Origin: Cerioporus squamosus
Lineage: Eukaryota; Basidiomycota; Agaricomycetes; Polyporales; Polyporaceae
Direction of reading: 5' to 3'
Assembly: GCA_022592435.1 (NCBI GenBank)
Contig: JABYQS010000114.1
Coordinates: 1 to 64,000, forward strand
DNA: 64,000 nt
Shown here: in pieces, positions 23,966 to 35,650 of the stretch
How positions within the stretch are numbered: position 1 is the first letter of the stretch
Layout: every line of letters begins with the position of its first letter
Made by a program: the position numbers and the translations under genes
The notes under the pieces: model-generated
The model's database searches: none
What the model was told of the DNA's origin: nothing
The model's input: only the letters and a program-made list of their open reading frames with translations

Positions 23966-24655
23966 TCAGATGGGCACCTCGGACGGGATGGGGACCGACG
24001 GGACCGAGATCGCGGGGAGAGAGACCGACGGGACCGAGGGCAGAGAGGGAATGGGGATCGAAGGGAGAGGGATGGAGGGAAGAGGAGGAACGGGGACGGA
24101 CGGGACAGGGATGGACGGGATAGGGATGGAAGGAACGGGGATGGAAGGGACGTCCACCGAGGTCGGGATAGCAGGGATAGAAACCGAAGGAAGCGCGACG
24201 GAGGTCGGGATGGAAGGGATGGAAGGAAGAGGGACCGACGGGACCGAGACGGGGATAGACGGGACGGGGATGGAAGGGAGGGCGACCGAGGTCGGAATAG
24301 ACGGGAGGGAGACCGCCGCGAAGTCCGCCTCAGGCGTAGCAGCCGCGCCGGGAGCTAAGACCGAAGTCAGCCCACCCACTGTGAAAGACGAACAGTCAGT
24401 TCCAGAGAACATCAAACAGTCGCAAGAGGCATTACCGATGGAGCTGAGGACGCTGCTGCAGATGAGCGAGGGATGTCAGCTGCATGTAGGTAAACCTGTG
24501 TTCCTGCTGTCTTACCTGGCCTCGCCCGGGAGGTCGGTCGGAACGGGGATGGGGAGGGAGAGAGGGAGCGACGTCGGGATGGGGAGGATCTGGGGGACCG
24601 GGTTGGCCAGCACGACGGCGACGAAAGCGAAGGCAACGAGGACGTTGGAGAACAT
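23966..24655 (-). CDS. Small secreted proline/serine/isoleucine repeat protein
   Basis: ATG 24655-24653 begins a clear signal peptide (MFSNVLVAFAFVAVVLA) with likely cleavage before NPVPQ. Two short introns, each with a CTGAC branch point, join DLPGEA to SSVLSSI and then to VGGLTSVLAPGAAATPEADF. The last ~115 residues are a degenerate repeat of PSIPVPSIP and PSIPTSVALPS units, ending SEVPI and a TGA at 23968-23966. There are no cysteines in the repeat, so it is not a hydrophobin. The pattern suggests an extended cell-wall or secreted protein, but the function is unknown. The opposite strand is also open across the repeat (aspartate/glycine/arginine-rich), which is a shadow of the repeat composition. 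Confidence 0.7.
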
Positions 24656-27405
24656 GGCGAGCGAGATGAGGCTGGAGTAAGCTGGTTATGCTTGAGTGGT
24701 TTAGGGAGCTGAGTGCGCAGTGAACTGTGAGCAGATGCCCTGAGGTCAGTCCGCAGAAACCGCCGGCCTCTTATACCTCTCGACACGGTCGACCGTCCCA
24801 ATTCGTCCGTCCAATGTTGACGTGTTCGGTGTTTTCGTCATTTGCGGATTGTCTTGCTGCGCATGACCAAGTCGCAGGATGTCCGCATGAACTCAGCGAG
24901 TTCGTCTAGGGTTTAATTTGCTCCGATGATGACATACAGCTTAAACGACATGCCTGCTCGAATTCCCAGCGGCGCTCCATATAGACGTGGGAGGTATTCG
25001 CAAGAAGCAAGGCATGAGCTTCGTCGAAGCGCTGCATCATGGTGCCAGTGGCCCGGGTCCAGTTCATGGGAACATGGAATGTCCACGTTGTCTGGCGAAG
25101 CGGAGGTAAGGCGACGCAAACCCGGTGGGGTTAAAGACACAGGCTGATATGAGCCATGCAGCAACACAGGGAATACTAACCACCCTCACCCTGCCACGGG
25201 GGCAGCGAGGCCCGGGAGGCTTAGAATCGTGCAATTACTGGTGAGGAGAGCTCCCTGCCGGACGTTTTGACCGTTCAAATAGAGCTACGGGAGCAGAGAA
25301 TGCCGGGAAGGGTGTGGTATTACAGGTCAACGAAGAGCATTCTGGGAACGGGGATGAGGGAGATCCTCACCAAGTATGGCCTAGCACCGCTCGAATCCGA
25401 GCTGGGAGGTCGAAGGTACTCGAGCAACTCACTAAATACAGCACGCAATGTCGCGAGCACACGGCGAATGGTCAAATTGGTGAAGATCGTACGGTGGATG
25501 ACGTACTTGCTTTCACCGTCCGGAACAGTGGCTGATTCTCGGTCATAATGAACCTGTAGAATCGATCGTTCAATACGTATCCATCAGGTCGGAACGCACG
25601 TCCGTACCAACGCGAAAACATTACGCTGGGAACTATGTTCTTCTAGCGCGCCGTGCATCACTGACAGAGTGGACCGACGTACTTGACCTCAGTGAGTTTG
25701 CATGCGAGAGGTGAGAACCGTGGCTATGGGCTCCTCCGCTGGCCCAGAGCGCGAGGGTGCATGGCCCCACAGAGGTGTCGATGTCTTCCCCGCTGACATG
25801 ATGACGACGACCCAGCGACGACCCAGAAGCTTACCTGATCTGTCTTCGCGCGAATTTCCGTAAGAAGGGAACCAACAGAATGCAAATGGATGATGGTCCC
25901 CCCGCGAACGGCTTCGTTGGCTCACGCCATGACGCTGCAGCATGGGAGCACGGCGCAGCATGTGAGGGAAGAGTGGTATATGCCCCGTAAGCTTCTGACT
26001 TCAGTCACCCAGCGTCGTGGAGGAACTTCTTTACCAGTAGTGAAGCAACCGGGGACGGGGAGAACGTGCGTCTCAATTCATGTATCTCCCGGACACAGGC
26101 CGATGACGAGCGCACTCGCGCGAGTTCGTGCCGCGACCAGTGCCTGTGACGTTGGGGGTCGAGACTCTAATGGGTGAACTGAGTGAGTCGAAGGTCTAAG
26201 GTCGATCGATGTTCAGAATCACCTCTTGTCCGGTCCCATGTAACGGCCTCCGGCAGCAGCCGACTGGCTCGAGACATTCGCAGAGTTTGTACAGGATGCC
26301 AATATAGTTATTTCGACTTCTTTTGGAACATTGTCAGCAGCAACAGAAAACGCACACTCGGATTGCTATTCAGTGTGATCAACGCTCGACCATCAAGTGA
26401 CATGTGTAAACTGACCTGCCCAGCTAAATCAGCCAAATTGCCGGTACCATAGTACGACCGAGATTGGGATTGGAATGGTGTTTTCGAGCTCGGCACCGAG
26501 TGTGCACGAGGCACGCCGTGGAGAACGAAGCAGTCAGCCTTGTCGGGGATGACGACTGCGGTGGTAGTTGAAGGACACGTCGTAACGACCGAGTTCGGTG
26601 GCTCTACTGCTGCGGGAGGCGGAATTTCGGCCCAAAATCGCATGACCACTGACCCAGGGCCGCTTGAAATATGTAGTGTTCGCTGGTATTAACTTGCGAC
26701 CGGACTGGCTGGCGATTCGGAGAGTCTACCTGACATCAGGCGACGGCGGCTCCGGTGGACTGACGGCCGCAATCTGAGTGAAGTACGACAGACAAGGGAC
26801 GCGCCACAGCATCGCACAGAGTGCACCTAGAGATCCTCTCCGAGTCAGCATAGTACGGCTTTTGCAGGAGAATGGCAGCCAACCTCCGTTGTCTAGTACC
26901 AACGCTCAGGCTGCAATGTTTCTATTTCATGCCTCCAAGTCATACATCGCCCAAAGAAACGAGCTGCATGAAAAGTAGAAGAAGAGTCGAAAGAAATACA
27001 TCGCGAAGACATCGACAGGGCTTGTGCATGGAGGAGAGAATGGAGAGGGGACAAGGAGGACAATTGTGGCGGGCGGCGCGCTCAGACGCGTCGGGTCGCG
27101 CGTGCGGGCTGGGCGCGGTGGCACTGGCTGCTTACTCTGCCTTCTCTTCCTCATCTTCCAACCACTCCGTCTACTCAGCCAGTCTGTTCTATTGTGGATC
27201 TGCCAGCCTCTGGAGACTACTACAACCTAGCGTGCACGCTTGTATTCCATCGCTACTAGCCCAGCCTCTACGTGGTTGACTTGTGACCATCCGCGACACA
27301 CGACATCCTCCCAACCACCACCGGCAAACTTGTGCTCTGCTGAAACCCATATTGCGCAGCTTTGAGAAATATCTGCACCCCTCCGCTTGTGATGCTAGTC
27401 GGACC
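24656..27405. other. Long intergenic stretch without a convincing gene
   Basis: Only short ORFs. A minus-strand frame at about 26655-26400 encodes AEIPPPAAVEPPNSVV... and SYYGTGNLADLAGQ followed by a possible GTCAGT donor. It could be an exon of an unrecognised gene, but no start, family or second exon could be supported. Confidence 0.4.
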
Positions 27406-30400
27406 ATGCCAAGGTTAGGCACTGACTCCAGCTCTTCCCGCCGACACAATCCTCAGGCGTCCAACCACATCCACACCAGCCCTCAGGCGTGGCATACCCG
27501 CATCGACGCGTCCAAGCGTGGCGAGTCGTCCTCTAGCTCGTTGACCGAGCCCTCTGATGCTGTGGATGACCGCTTCAACCGAAGTCGCGCCTCGAGCTCG
27601 CGCACGCGATGGAACGCGCGCACTTCTGGGAATCCGTACGGCTCTCGTCCACTCTCCAAGCACCTACCTACTGAGCCGGAGGTCCTCGAGGAGGTGGCAC
27701 TGCTCGTCGACGCGGTTCAGGAACGGGGCTTGGACGATGAGCACGAAGGTAATCATCGCGAACGCGCAGCCAGCTCAGACGACGGGGTGGAGGGCGACGA
27801 GAGTGACGAAGCGGACACGCGGCAGGATGCGCTCGAACTCGGACCAGGTGCGGTCGACCCCACTGATCGCGCGTCACCACACCCCCGATCCCCGCTCTCT
27901 GAGGCAGACGCGAAGGAGCGCGAAAAGAGGAAAAAGAAGAAGAGGAAGGCGCGAGCGAAGGGGAACGCGACCACCGCACCCGACGCTGTCGCGCTTCCCC
28001 CACAGGACCTTCTCGTCTCCATGTCGCGCATCGCTAAGCTCATCGACTCTTTGAGCACCGGCGCGTCCGAGAACGATCCAACAGCTCTCCTCCGATGGGT
28101 ACAAGAAGCTTTCAAGTCGGACGGTCGCTCATTATCGCCCGAGCGTTGGCGAGCAGACGTATTGCAAAGTATGCGACGCGTGGAGGAGATGCTTGGTGAG
28201 ATGGAGAAGTGGCAACACCAGGTCGCACCAGCGGAGATCGAAGCGCTTCGACAAGAGACAGCGAGACTGGAGCTTCGCGTGCGTGCCGTGGTGGAACAGC
28301 AGGAGAAGGAGAGATCGACAGGAGGCGCTCCGACGGCGAAGGGGAAGGAGCGGGAGAGGATAGGCGTGGAACATACGTTGGCCGGGTCGGAAGCTTCACT
28401 GCAGGAAGGGACAGTGCTGCAAGCAGGTACGAGCTTTGCTGGAAGCGACGACAGTCTCTCCGACAGCGCTTCAGACAGCGATTCCTGTCCCTCAGACAGT
28501 GACACAGGCCCAACTGAACCGGACCCAGAGGACCGCTCATCTTTGGAGGTCAAGATCGTCCAAGTAGAGTCTACCCCATCTCCATCTTCGCCTTCATCCA
28601 CCCCGAGCATCCCGACACCAGTCATCGAGCCCACACATGCTCCTCCAAGCCCTGATTCGGAGATCCGAGCACCATCCTCGGACTCGCCTCCCCGCACAGA
28701 AGGGAATGCCACCCCCTCTCTCGCGTCGAGGAACCTCAGCGTCCCTCCAGAGCCTCCCGAGGATCCGGTGGAATATCTCACGAAGCACCCATGGTCGATG
28801 CTCGAAGTGCTTCTCTTGCTCGAGGTCGTCGCCCACTTTCCGGCAGCGGAGCACGGCTGGACGTTCGTCGCCGAGGCGTACAACAATCTCCTCATCACGC
28901 GGCCGCTACAAGAGTGGTTCAGTAAACAGGCCGCGATCAGCAACGAGGAAGAAGTCAAGATGAAGACACTACTACAGAAGATGAACGCGGAGGCGCGCCA
29001 GCTCCGTACTCGTCTCACTGCGTCTGCATCTGCTAAGGCACCAGCTGCGACGCCCGGTCCGAAGGCGAAGGCAGGTGAACGCGGTACAACAGCTACGTTT
29101 GGCAGCGCCAAGGCGCATGCTGAGGCTACGGCCCGTGCGAAGGCCGCGACCACTACAAGTGAGGCAACAACATCGGCATCGTCGGAGCCACCTGTAACTA
29201 GCGTCGCTGCCAAGGACGCGCAGACTGTGAATCGACTGCCCTTCCCTCTTGACAACCGCTCCCCTGCGTCCGCGCCTCCTCCCGCACAATGCATCGTCCC
29301 CTTCCCCCGTCGCCGACCCCCGTTCACCCTACCCTCCGCAGATGCACGAGAGTTCACCCGCATCATGCAGTCCGCTGCGGCTGGAGTTCGCCCGCCATCC
29401 ACCGACTCTCGTGCAGCAATGCTCACCCTGTATTCATCCACGAAGTCCCGCTTTCCTGTACGCACTTCTTGGGACTGTTGGCACCGGTGGTGTACTCCGT
29501 GGATCGTGCAGGCCGAGCCTACAGAGAAGTCGGATCAGTCGCCAGCTGTGGTGGTGGTGGACTACATCGCAGGCAACTTGGGTGCACCCTGTGGTACATC
29601 GTGGATCATGCGAACTCGCACGTTTGAGTATCACCCCGTTCCCGGGACATACCCTGATGCTCCCGGAGTCCAGCATCGCGTGAGCGAAAGGTATGACCCT
29701 CGGCCAGGGATGGTCTCATTCGCACGAATGACCCACATTACTGCAGAGAAGTACTGGACGGACAGCGGGCTCGGGAGGGGCGAAGGTGGTCGGGTCACCG
29801 AAGAGACCCTCGCGAGTCGGAGGTCTCGGCTGCCTGCCACGCTTGCAGGCATTTGGCCTGGCAAAGGTTCGAGCTTGTGGTCATCGAGAGCGAGCAGATC
29901 TGACAATTCCCTTTACCTGCAGCTCCGCCTCCTCCAAAGCGTCCCGCAGGTGCTCGTCAACCACAACCCGCCGCCTCTTCTAGTCCCACTGCACCCCCAT
30001 CGTCTGCCAAAATCGCTACTAGCACTCGCGGTACTCACGGTGCGGTTAAGTCCGACGTACCTGTCGCATCCGGCGCTCGCGTCTCTGCCAGTGGTTCTCC
30101 CGCAGTTCCCGCGAGTAAACCCGCGAACGCTCCTCGGCCTGCTTCAGGACCTGCTGTCACTGCTCCAGCGCCCACCCCCGCGCCTCCGCAATCCCGCAAG
30201 GCGGCGACTGGGACGACTACGCGTCCCCAGCCTCCATTCGTCCCTCTTCCTCAGCCCCGGAAACAACCAGCGCCGGATCCCCCGCGCGTTCCTGAGGGCA
30301 CGCTGGGAAGCACCGCGCGTCCCGGTATACGACCTTGGTTCGACCATGCGGCCGTCCGACTGCACGCCCTTGAACGCCTGACGTGCCTCCGGGCGCGGGC

Positions 30401-30605
30401 TGCGGTTTTCGATGATGCATTTCCGAAGCCTGCTGAGTCGTCAGCTGGCTCCGGGGTGGTGCGGCGGGAGAGCCGAAAGGAGGAGGAGGAGGAGGAGCGT
30501 GGGGTCTGGGTGCCGCATCACCTCAAGAACCTAGTCATTCCACCGCCTACTAGGGCCGTCGCAACCGATACCCTCGCGCCGCAAAGTGCCATCAAGGCGA
30601 ATTGA
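27406..30605 (+). CDS. Uncharacterised ~1050-residue, largely disordered protein
   Basis: I do not recognise the family. ATG 27406 (MPRLGTDSSSS, context ggaccATG) is preferred; the frame is open further upstream but has no ATG before it. One short intron (29867-29922, gttcga to ctgcag) keeps frame from GIWPGK to APPPPKRPAG; reading on without splicing gives an implausible Leu/Arg-rich tail. The order is a Ser-rich N terminus; a basic KRKKKKRKAR patch (about residues 175-185); a segment with possible helices (LLVSMSRIAKLIDSL, MRRVEEMLGEMEKWQ); an acidic/Ser-rich linker; a compact region PWSMLEVLLLLEVVAHFPAAEHGW with a following helix; an Ala/Lys-rich linker; a second compact region around WDCWHRWCTPW and YIAGNLGAPCGTSWIM; and a Pro-rich tail. 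The basic patch suggests a nuclear role, as inference only. Confidence 0.65.
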
Positions 30606-31266
30606 CCTCCGGTGACACCCCGTACTACAGGCCTCGACTGTCCACCCGCACATAGGAGCGTAGCAATCTATAGGCAAGCCATCTGTCATCATTTCCCGGA
30701 GACATCACAGTTTAGTAGGACCATGCATCATCCTCACTCGGACGATCTGTAGCATAGTTTCCGTTATTGCGCATACCGGCGGGCGTCCACGTCGCGCATG
30801 CATCAGTAATCGTCGGTACATGGTACATACCATCGACCTGGGCCACACATATGCACCCTTGGTCTCGGCGTGCAGGTTTATCTAGTTGTTGAGATGTCAC
30901 TTAGTATGTAGTATACACAGTCTCTTGGCTTAATGCAATGCGGTCGTCTGGTGCGACATGGGCTGGACATGGGTACAACAACTTGCCTCAGTACACGGCG
31001 AAAGCAGGAAAGCAGGTCTTCAGACTGGGTGCGGAGCTCAAGAGTCAATAACGATGTTCTGCAGGAGAGTGGGCACTTGTCTGGACAACGTTCGGACGGT
31101 CTGTACTGTGATTCACCGGCACATCCACCGGCGATACCCTGTGAAACAGAAGGGAAATGTAGTATGCGAGTGTAGTATCGAGTTGTCCTTTGCTGAATGC
31201 GTTCTGCGAGTCACGCGTATGCGGCTTCTAGCTGCTCGACCCGGTAGTGGTAACCAGTGTATACTA
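30606..31266. other. Intergenic, no gene seen
   Basis: Convergent intergenic region between the 27.4 kb gene (+) and the F-box-like gene (-), probably holding both 3' UTRs. No ORF worth reporting. Confidence 0.5.
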
Positions 31267-33041
31267 CTACCGAAGTGCAACGAACTTGTCTGCGAATGGA
31301 GTATGGGTCAGCGACCGTACCAGCGCGAAGGGTGTAAGTATACCTACCATGGAAGTGCTCCGCCGCCTCCCTGTCGGCGTTACGCAAATAGCTCCTAACC
31401 CTCTCGCCTTCCCATCCTGGGATCTCCTTGATTTCGATCGGCGAGCCTTCCTCGTCTCGGACGACGCGCCACCACCTCGGCGGCGCACCGTTACCTGCAT
31501 ATTCCTCCTTGTACGGCAGCATTCTCTGACTGTCATCCGGCGGTTCTGCCAAAGAGAGATACCGCAATGATGGCAAGGCTTTGAAGGCGCGATCCAATAA
31601 CTGAATTTGGCACTGCTCTCTTTCCTCTGGCTTCTGGTGTAGTATGGGCAATGCTGCAACGATGCTGAGGCAGAGCAGGGGAACAGGATCGAGGAGCAAG
31701 TCGGGTCTGAGTAGGTCATACTGCACGCCCGAGAGGTCAATAATGGAGCACGCGGGTTACTAAAGAGAACGGAAGAACTTGGGAAGAACTCACAAAAAGC
31801 CAAATCACCTCCGGTAGAGTCACTCCCTGGCACTCGATCTCCAAGAGACGAACGTCCGATGCACTGGTAGTCACCGCGTTCCAGACCGATGACGACATGT
31901 TCATGAGCTTCAGAGACAGAGCGACGAGTTCTGAGCAATCGCAGGTGTCATCAAGGATCGCGAGCCCGGGGTCATGACCAGGGAAAGCAATGGCAGGATC
32001 ACATGTAAGGCGGTTGATACTCCAGGGCACAGGGTCGCCCCCGAAGGAACCCCCGATGATGAGGTGTTGGAGAGGCTTCGTGGCGTAGGCATTCGAATCA
32101 AAGTGCATGGAGTTGTACAGGGAAACTGTTCGTAGGGCGGGCAAAGTAGTCGTCCAGGCGACGTTTGGTGGCAGATCCGTCTCAATAAGTTTGAGGGTGT
32201 GCAAGGACGTAAGGACGGGCACGGTCGTGGACGAAGCCTTGTCGCGCTTCGCTAGGATACCACCGTCGCCTTCATCGTCATCCCCGCCGTGGTCTGCATC
32301 TCCGTCTACATCTCCGTCTGCGTCTTCGTCTTCATCTGAACCTTCCTCCGCATCTTCATCTTCATCCGCACTGTCGTTCTCTTCGCCGTCATAGTCCTCT
32401 TCCTCATCTGGATGGGGAAGTGTGAACCCCTCGAGGACAAGCGTGGTGAGGGCCTGAAGATGGGTGATCGAGTGCAGGATGCGGCAGAAGATGAAGACTG
32501 TGTCACTAGGAGGGTGCGACAAGTGCAGCCTGGTGAGGGTCGTAGGGAGACGGAGAGAATTGAGTATATTCGGAGTGCATTCGCGAAGCTGGAGGTGCCT
32601 GAGGTTCGTGAATGCTTGTAGTTGTGGAGTCGGTAGCGCCTCCAAGAGGGAACTGCTGCAAGACAGAACCTCGAGCTTTGTCGCTTTCTTGATGATTTCA
32701 AGACAGCAACGGACGGACTGAGAGTTCAATCGCGTGTTGAATCTCAGGACGCGCAGCTGGGTCGCACGGACGACCGGATTCTCGAAGACCCATTTGTGGA
32801 ACTGTGCGAGTAACTTGGGATTACGGATGGTCACCTCCTCCAGACGCGGTTGAACCACCTCGTGAACATGATGAGATATCAGGGAAAGCGCAAGTCGATC
32901 GTTGAAGTCAAGGAGGGTTGAGACTTCGCGGACAATGTCGTCGGGTACCGTAGGTACGGCTGGGCCTCCGTCTTTACGCGCCGTGACTGCTGGCTTTGGG
33001 TCCGGGAGGTTGATCACTGGGATGAGGCCCTCCTCCGACAT
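31267..33041 (-). CDS. F-box-like protein with leucine-rich region and acidic insert
   Basis: ATG 33041-33039. The N-terminal PTVPDDIVREVSTLLDFNDRLALSLISHHVHEV segment has the spacing of a fungal F-box (substrate adaptor of SCF ubiquitin ligases). Irregular LRR-like strands follow (LRHLQLRECTP, LTRLHLSHPP, LTTLVLEGFTLP). An acidic run of about 55 residues rich in D/E/G (about 32250-32410) interrupts them, then LRTVSLYNSMHF and ELVALSLKLMNM. Intron 1 starts at GTGAGT after VIWLF and ends before YDLLRPDLLLDP. Intron 2 (GTAGGT to CGCAG) lies before the last residues DKFVALR and a TAG at 31269-31267. Frames join without loss. Agaricomycetes have hundreds of such genes; no specific target can be proposed. 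Confidence 0.75.
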
Positions 33042-35650
33042 TTTGGTCTATTATACTTGCTTGCGTTAGTGCTCTAGAACGGACTTCCGGTGCAAAATCA
33101 AGGTATACCTCGTGGTGGTTGTGCAGAGAGCTCCACGCGGGTGCGAGCGCCCACTATCTCCGGAGTATTCTTGACTTTCACTATCAGTGTGCAGATCATC
33201 CTCATCCGCATCCTCATCGTTAAGGCTTCACCACTTAATTGCGTGTTGCTGGACTAGCCAGAGCTATGCAAGAGCAGCCTGCCAACCCTTCGCCTTCCAT
33301 TCGTTGACACTCGAATGGTCATCTACAGTACAACTACTACCCGAATGTCCGGAAGAAGCACGACGTGTGCTCCTTGGATGCGTCACATAACCACCAACCT
33401 CCGGTATACCCAAACGCATCGCATCAGCGCGAGTCGGAGCCGCGGCATCGAGACGAGAGCTCAGACCCGGATGTGCGGTGAAAACTCTTTGCTTCGGACT
33501 CCCGAGTATTCGCGTTGCGCGCTGTCAGTGATCTTGGAGCAAGTGGGGATCGAAGTCCATTGTATGGCAGAGGTAAGTCTTGTACTACTTTCGCATCTTC
33601 ATGACGAGGAGAGGCCTCCCGCAAGTCTCAGTGAGTTACCCATTACCCGTCCCATACGTGCTCTGCCACCCTGAATCCGCGAGACATCCGCGCAGGTCCT
33701 CGCACTGCCCATACCATCTTTTATCTTCCTCTCTGTCCCTCTTCCTCACAAGCACTCGACGTCTGAGAAGAGCAAGGCGCGCGAAGTCGACACAAGCTGC
33801 ACAGCCTGCACTATGGCTATTGTTGAGATCGTTGCTCATGGCGTGACTGGACTTTGCGGGACGTCCCATGTTCGTCGAAAACAGGGCCGTAACCTGGGGG
33901 AGCCATGGAGTCCTGACGACGTCAATTCCCGTGTTGACAAGAGCATACCGGGTACGCCGCACCTCAGTGATGTCTCAAAGACGAGGACTTAACTGACTGG
34001 ACTCAATTCGTAGGCTCGTCCCCAGCCTGTTCGGTGATGGCAATTTCAAGCTCCGCTGTGAGGATCACCGAACACGAGTCTCCCGCCTTCAAACTCCGCT
34101 GATCCCTCCTGCCTGTTCGGGAGGCTCGCTTACCGACTGGCTTGCGAGTCTACTCAATTCGGGCTGTCCATAATCTGAACCCACGCGATGCCCAATCTCC
34201 GACGCATCTCAACCACTACCACCACTCTCATACGCGGCAAGGAATCGGCAGGGTCTTCTCGTCATTCTGCCAGTTCTCGTCTTCGAGAATCGGGCTGTCG
34301 ACCCTTGCACTTACTGATGCCATTGCTAGTGGCCATCCCCACTTCGTGGCCCTTCTGGACTGTACAAGTTCCCACCCGGACTTTTGACGATCTCTCCGCT
34401 TCGCCAGGGACCCCGCTCGAACCTATCCCTCGGACCGAGAGCCACACGGTGAGCCATTAGTTTGTACTCTACTTGTAGTACCCAACGGTCGTAGGTTGCT
34501 GAGCGGTACTGCGAAGCCGATGGTGACATGGTCGCAAGGCACTGGCGGCTCTCGAGGAAGGCTTCTCGCTACCTGCAATCCGTCGGACGTCCAGGCACTC
34601 CAACGACGTTCTCGTCGGTATTGCCGTCGTTGTGGCATTCTAAATTCCGTTCCTCGTATAGCAGCGGCGCTGAGCTCTCCGCGGAATCGTCGTCAACTGC
34701 CTGCGCGTTCGGCCTGTGCTTTGACGTTATAAGTGACAGTTAACGATGAGGGTCGCCATGCATCGAGTCATACATGGAAGGCTTTGTTCTCCTGATGTGG
34801 ATGGTATCTGACCCACTCAAAAGTGCGCATAGGTATCAGGCAAAGACAACGCGTGCAGCGGGCAACAGTGTTCCTTGAGCACGGCCTCCAACATCTTCGA
34901 AAATTCTTTCCAAGGATCCCATGACGCTCTGTTCATACCGGCGGAACGCATGTTGCTTCTGTCATCTGCCTATCTACAGCTGCAGCAGGTCGGCTCGTTG
35001 TTCTGTGCGTCTTGCCTTGAGCTTCTCTCTGATTGGGAGCCATATGACACCATCCCACCAACATTGCCGATCCGCTGCGCGGACAGCCTGGGGCACGTCC
35101 GCGCACACGACAGCACTAGTGCCCTTCGGACTGTGATGCGCTCCTGCGCAAGGCCATGTGCTTCACTTCGCGCCTCATAACCTTTTGCATGAGCCTTGTC
35201 GAAGGGGCGTGGTATAGCTAGCGGTCCCCGAAAGTGGCACCCCGCATTGCCTTCCTTGTCAACGGGCCTCATTCGAGACGGACCTGGCGCGCATACCTCC
35301 GCATGCGCCGCTGCAGCTAGCGAGCAAGGGTTCTTTCTATCATGATGTCCGTGATGGGACGATAGCGGTGCCTCAGCTGGGCGGAGGAAGCAGTCCGCCT
35401 GATACCGTGTGGAAACTCGTATGGTACGTATCTACGCGCTCGCTCACGTCCGTCGAGGGCTCCTCAGTGGGAACCAAGTTACCAACATCATCTTCCCCAG
35501 GTATGACGATCAGGTCTACAGAGGCCGCATGCGCTGCTTCTGGACCACTTACAGTATAAAGGTCTGTTGCTCCGCATGCTCTTCCACCTGCAGGTCTCGT
35601 AGCAGCGACCTGTACCCTCCAGCCCTCCCGCTCCCCGAGAACCCAGCGAG
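33042..35650. other. Long intergenic stretch without a convincing gene
   Basis: Roughly 2.6 kb with only short ORFs on both strands. A few partial similarities recur within 33990-34150 (actcaattcg, cctgttcgg, aaactccgctg), hinting at a small decayed duplication. The last ~100 bp (CT-rich, with tataaag near 35556) may serve as promoter for the sedolisin gene. Confidence 0.4.

Noticed and set aside
23970..24680. 236-codon plus-strand ORF rich in GTDGTEG repeats
   Set aside because: Opposite strand of the PSIP repeat. The minus strand has a signal peptide and two introns with branch points; the plus strand has neither.
27753..29465. 570-codon minus-strand ORF
   Set aside because: Antisense to the 27.4 kb gene. 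Its Ser/Arg/Cys-rich composition mirrors the codons of the real strand, and it has no family resemblance.
29691..29746. Possible 56-nt intron (gtatga to ctgcag) in the 27.4 kb gene
   Set aside because: Reading through keeps the frame that joins correctly across the later 29867-29922 intron; removing 56 nt would break it.
33871..33900. 17-base match (tcccatgttcgtcgaaa) to the CLF1 intron near 5150
   Set aside because: No similarity continues on either side; a match of this length is not rare enough in a window this size to claim homology.
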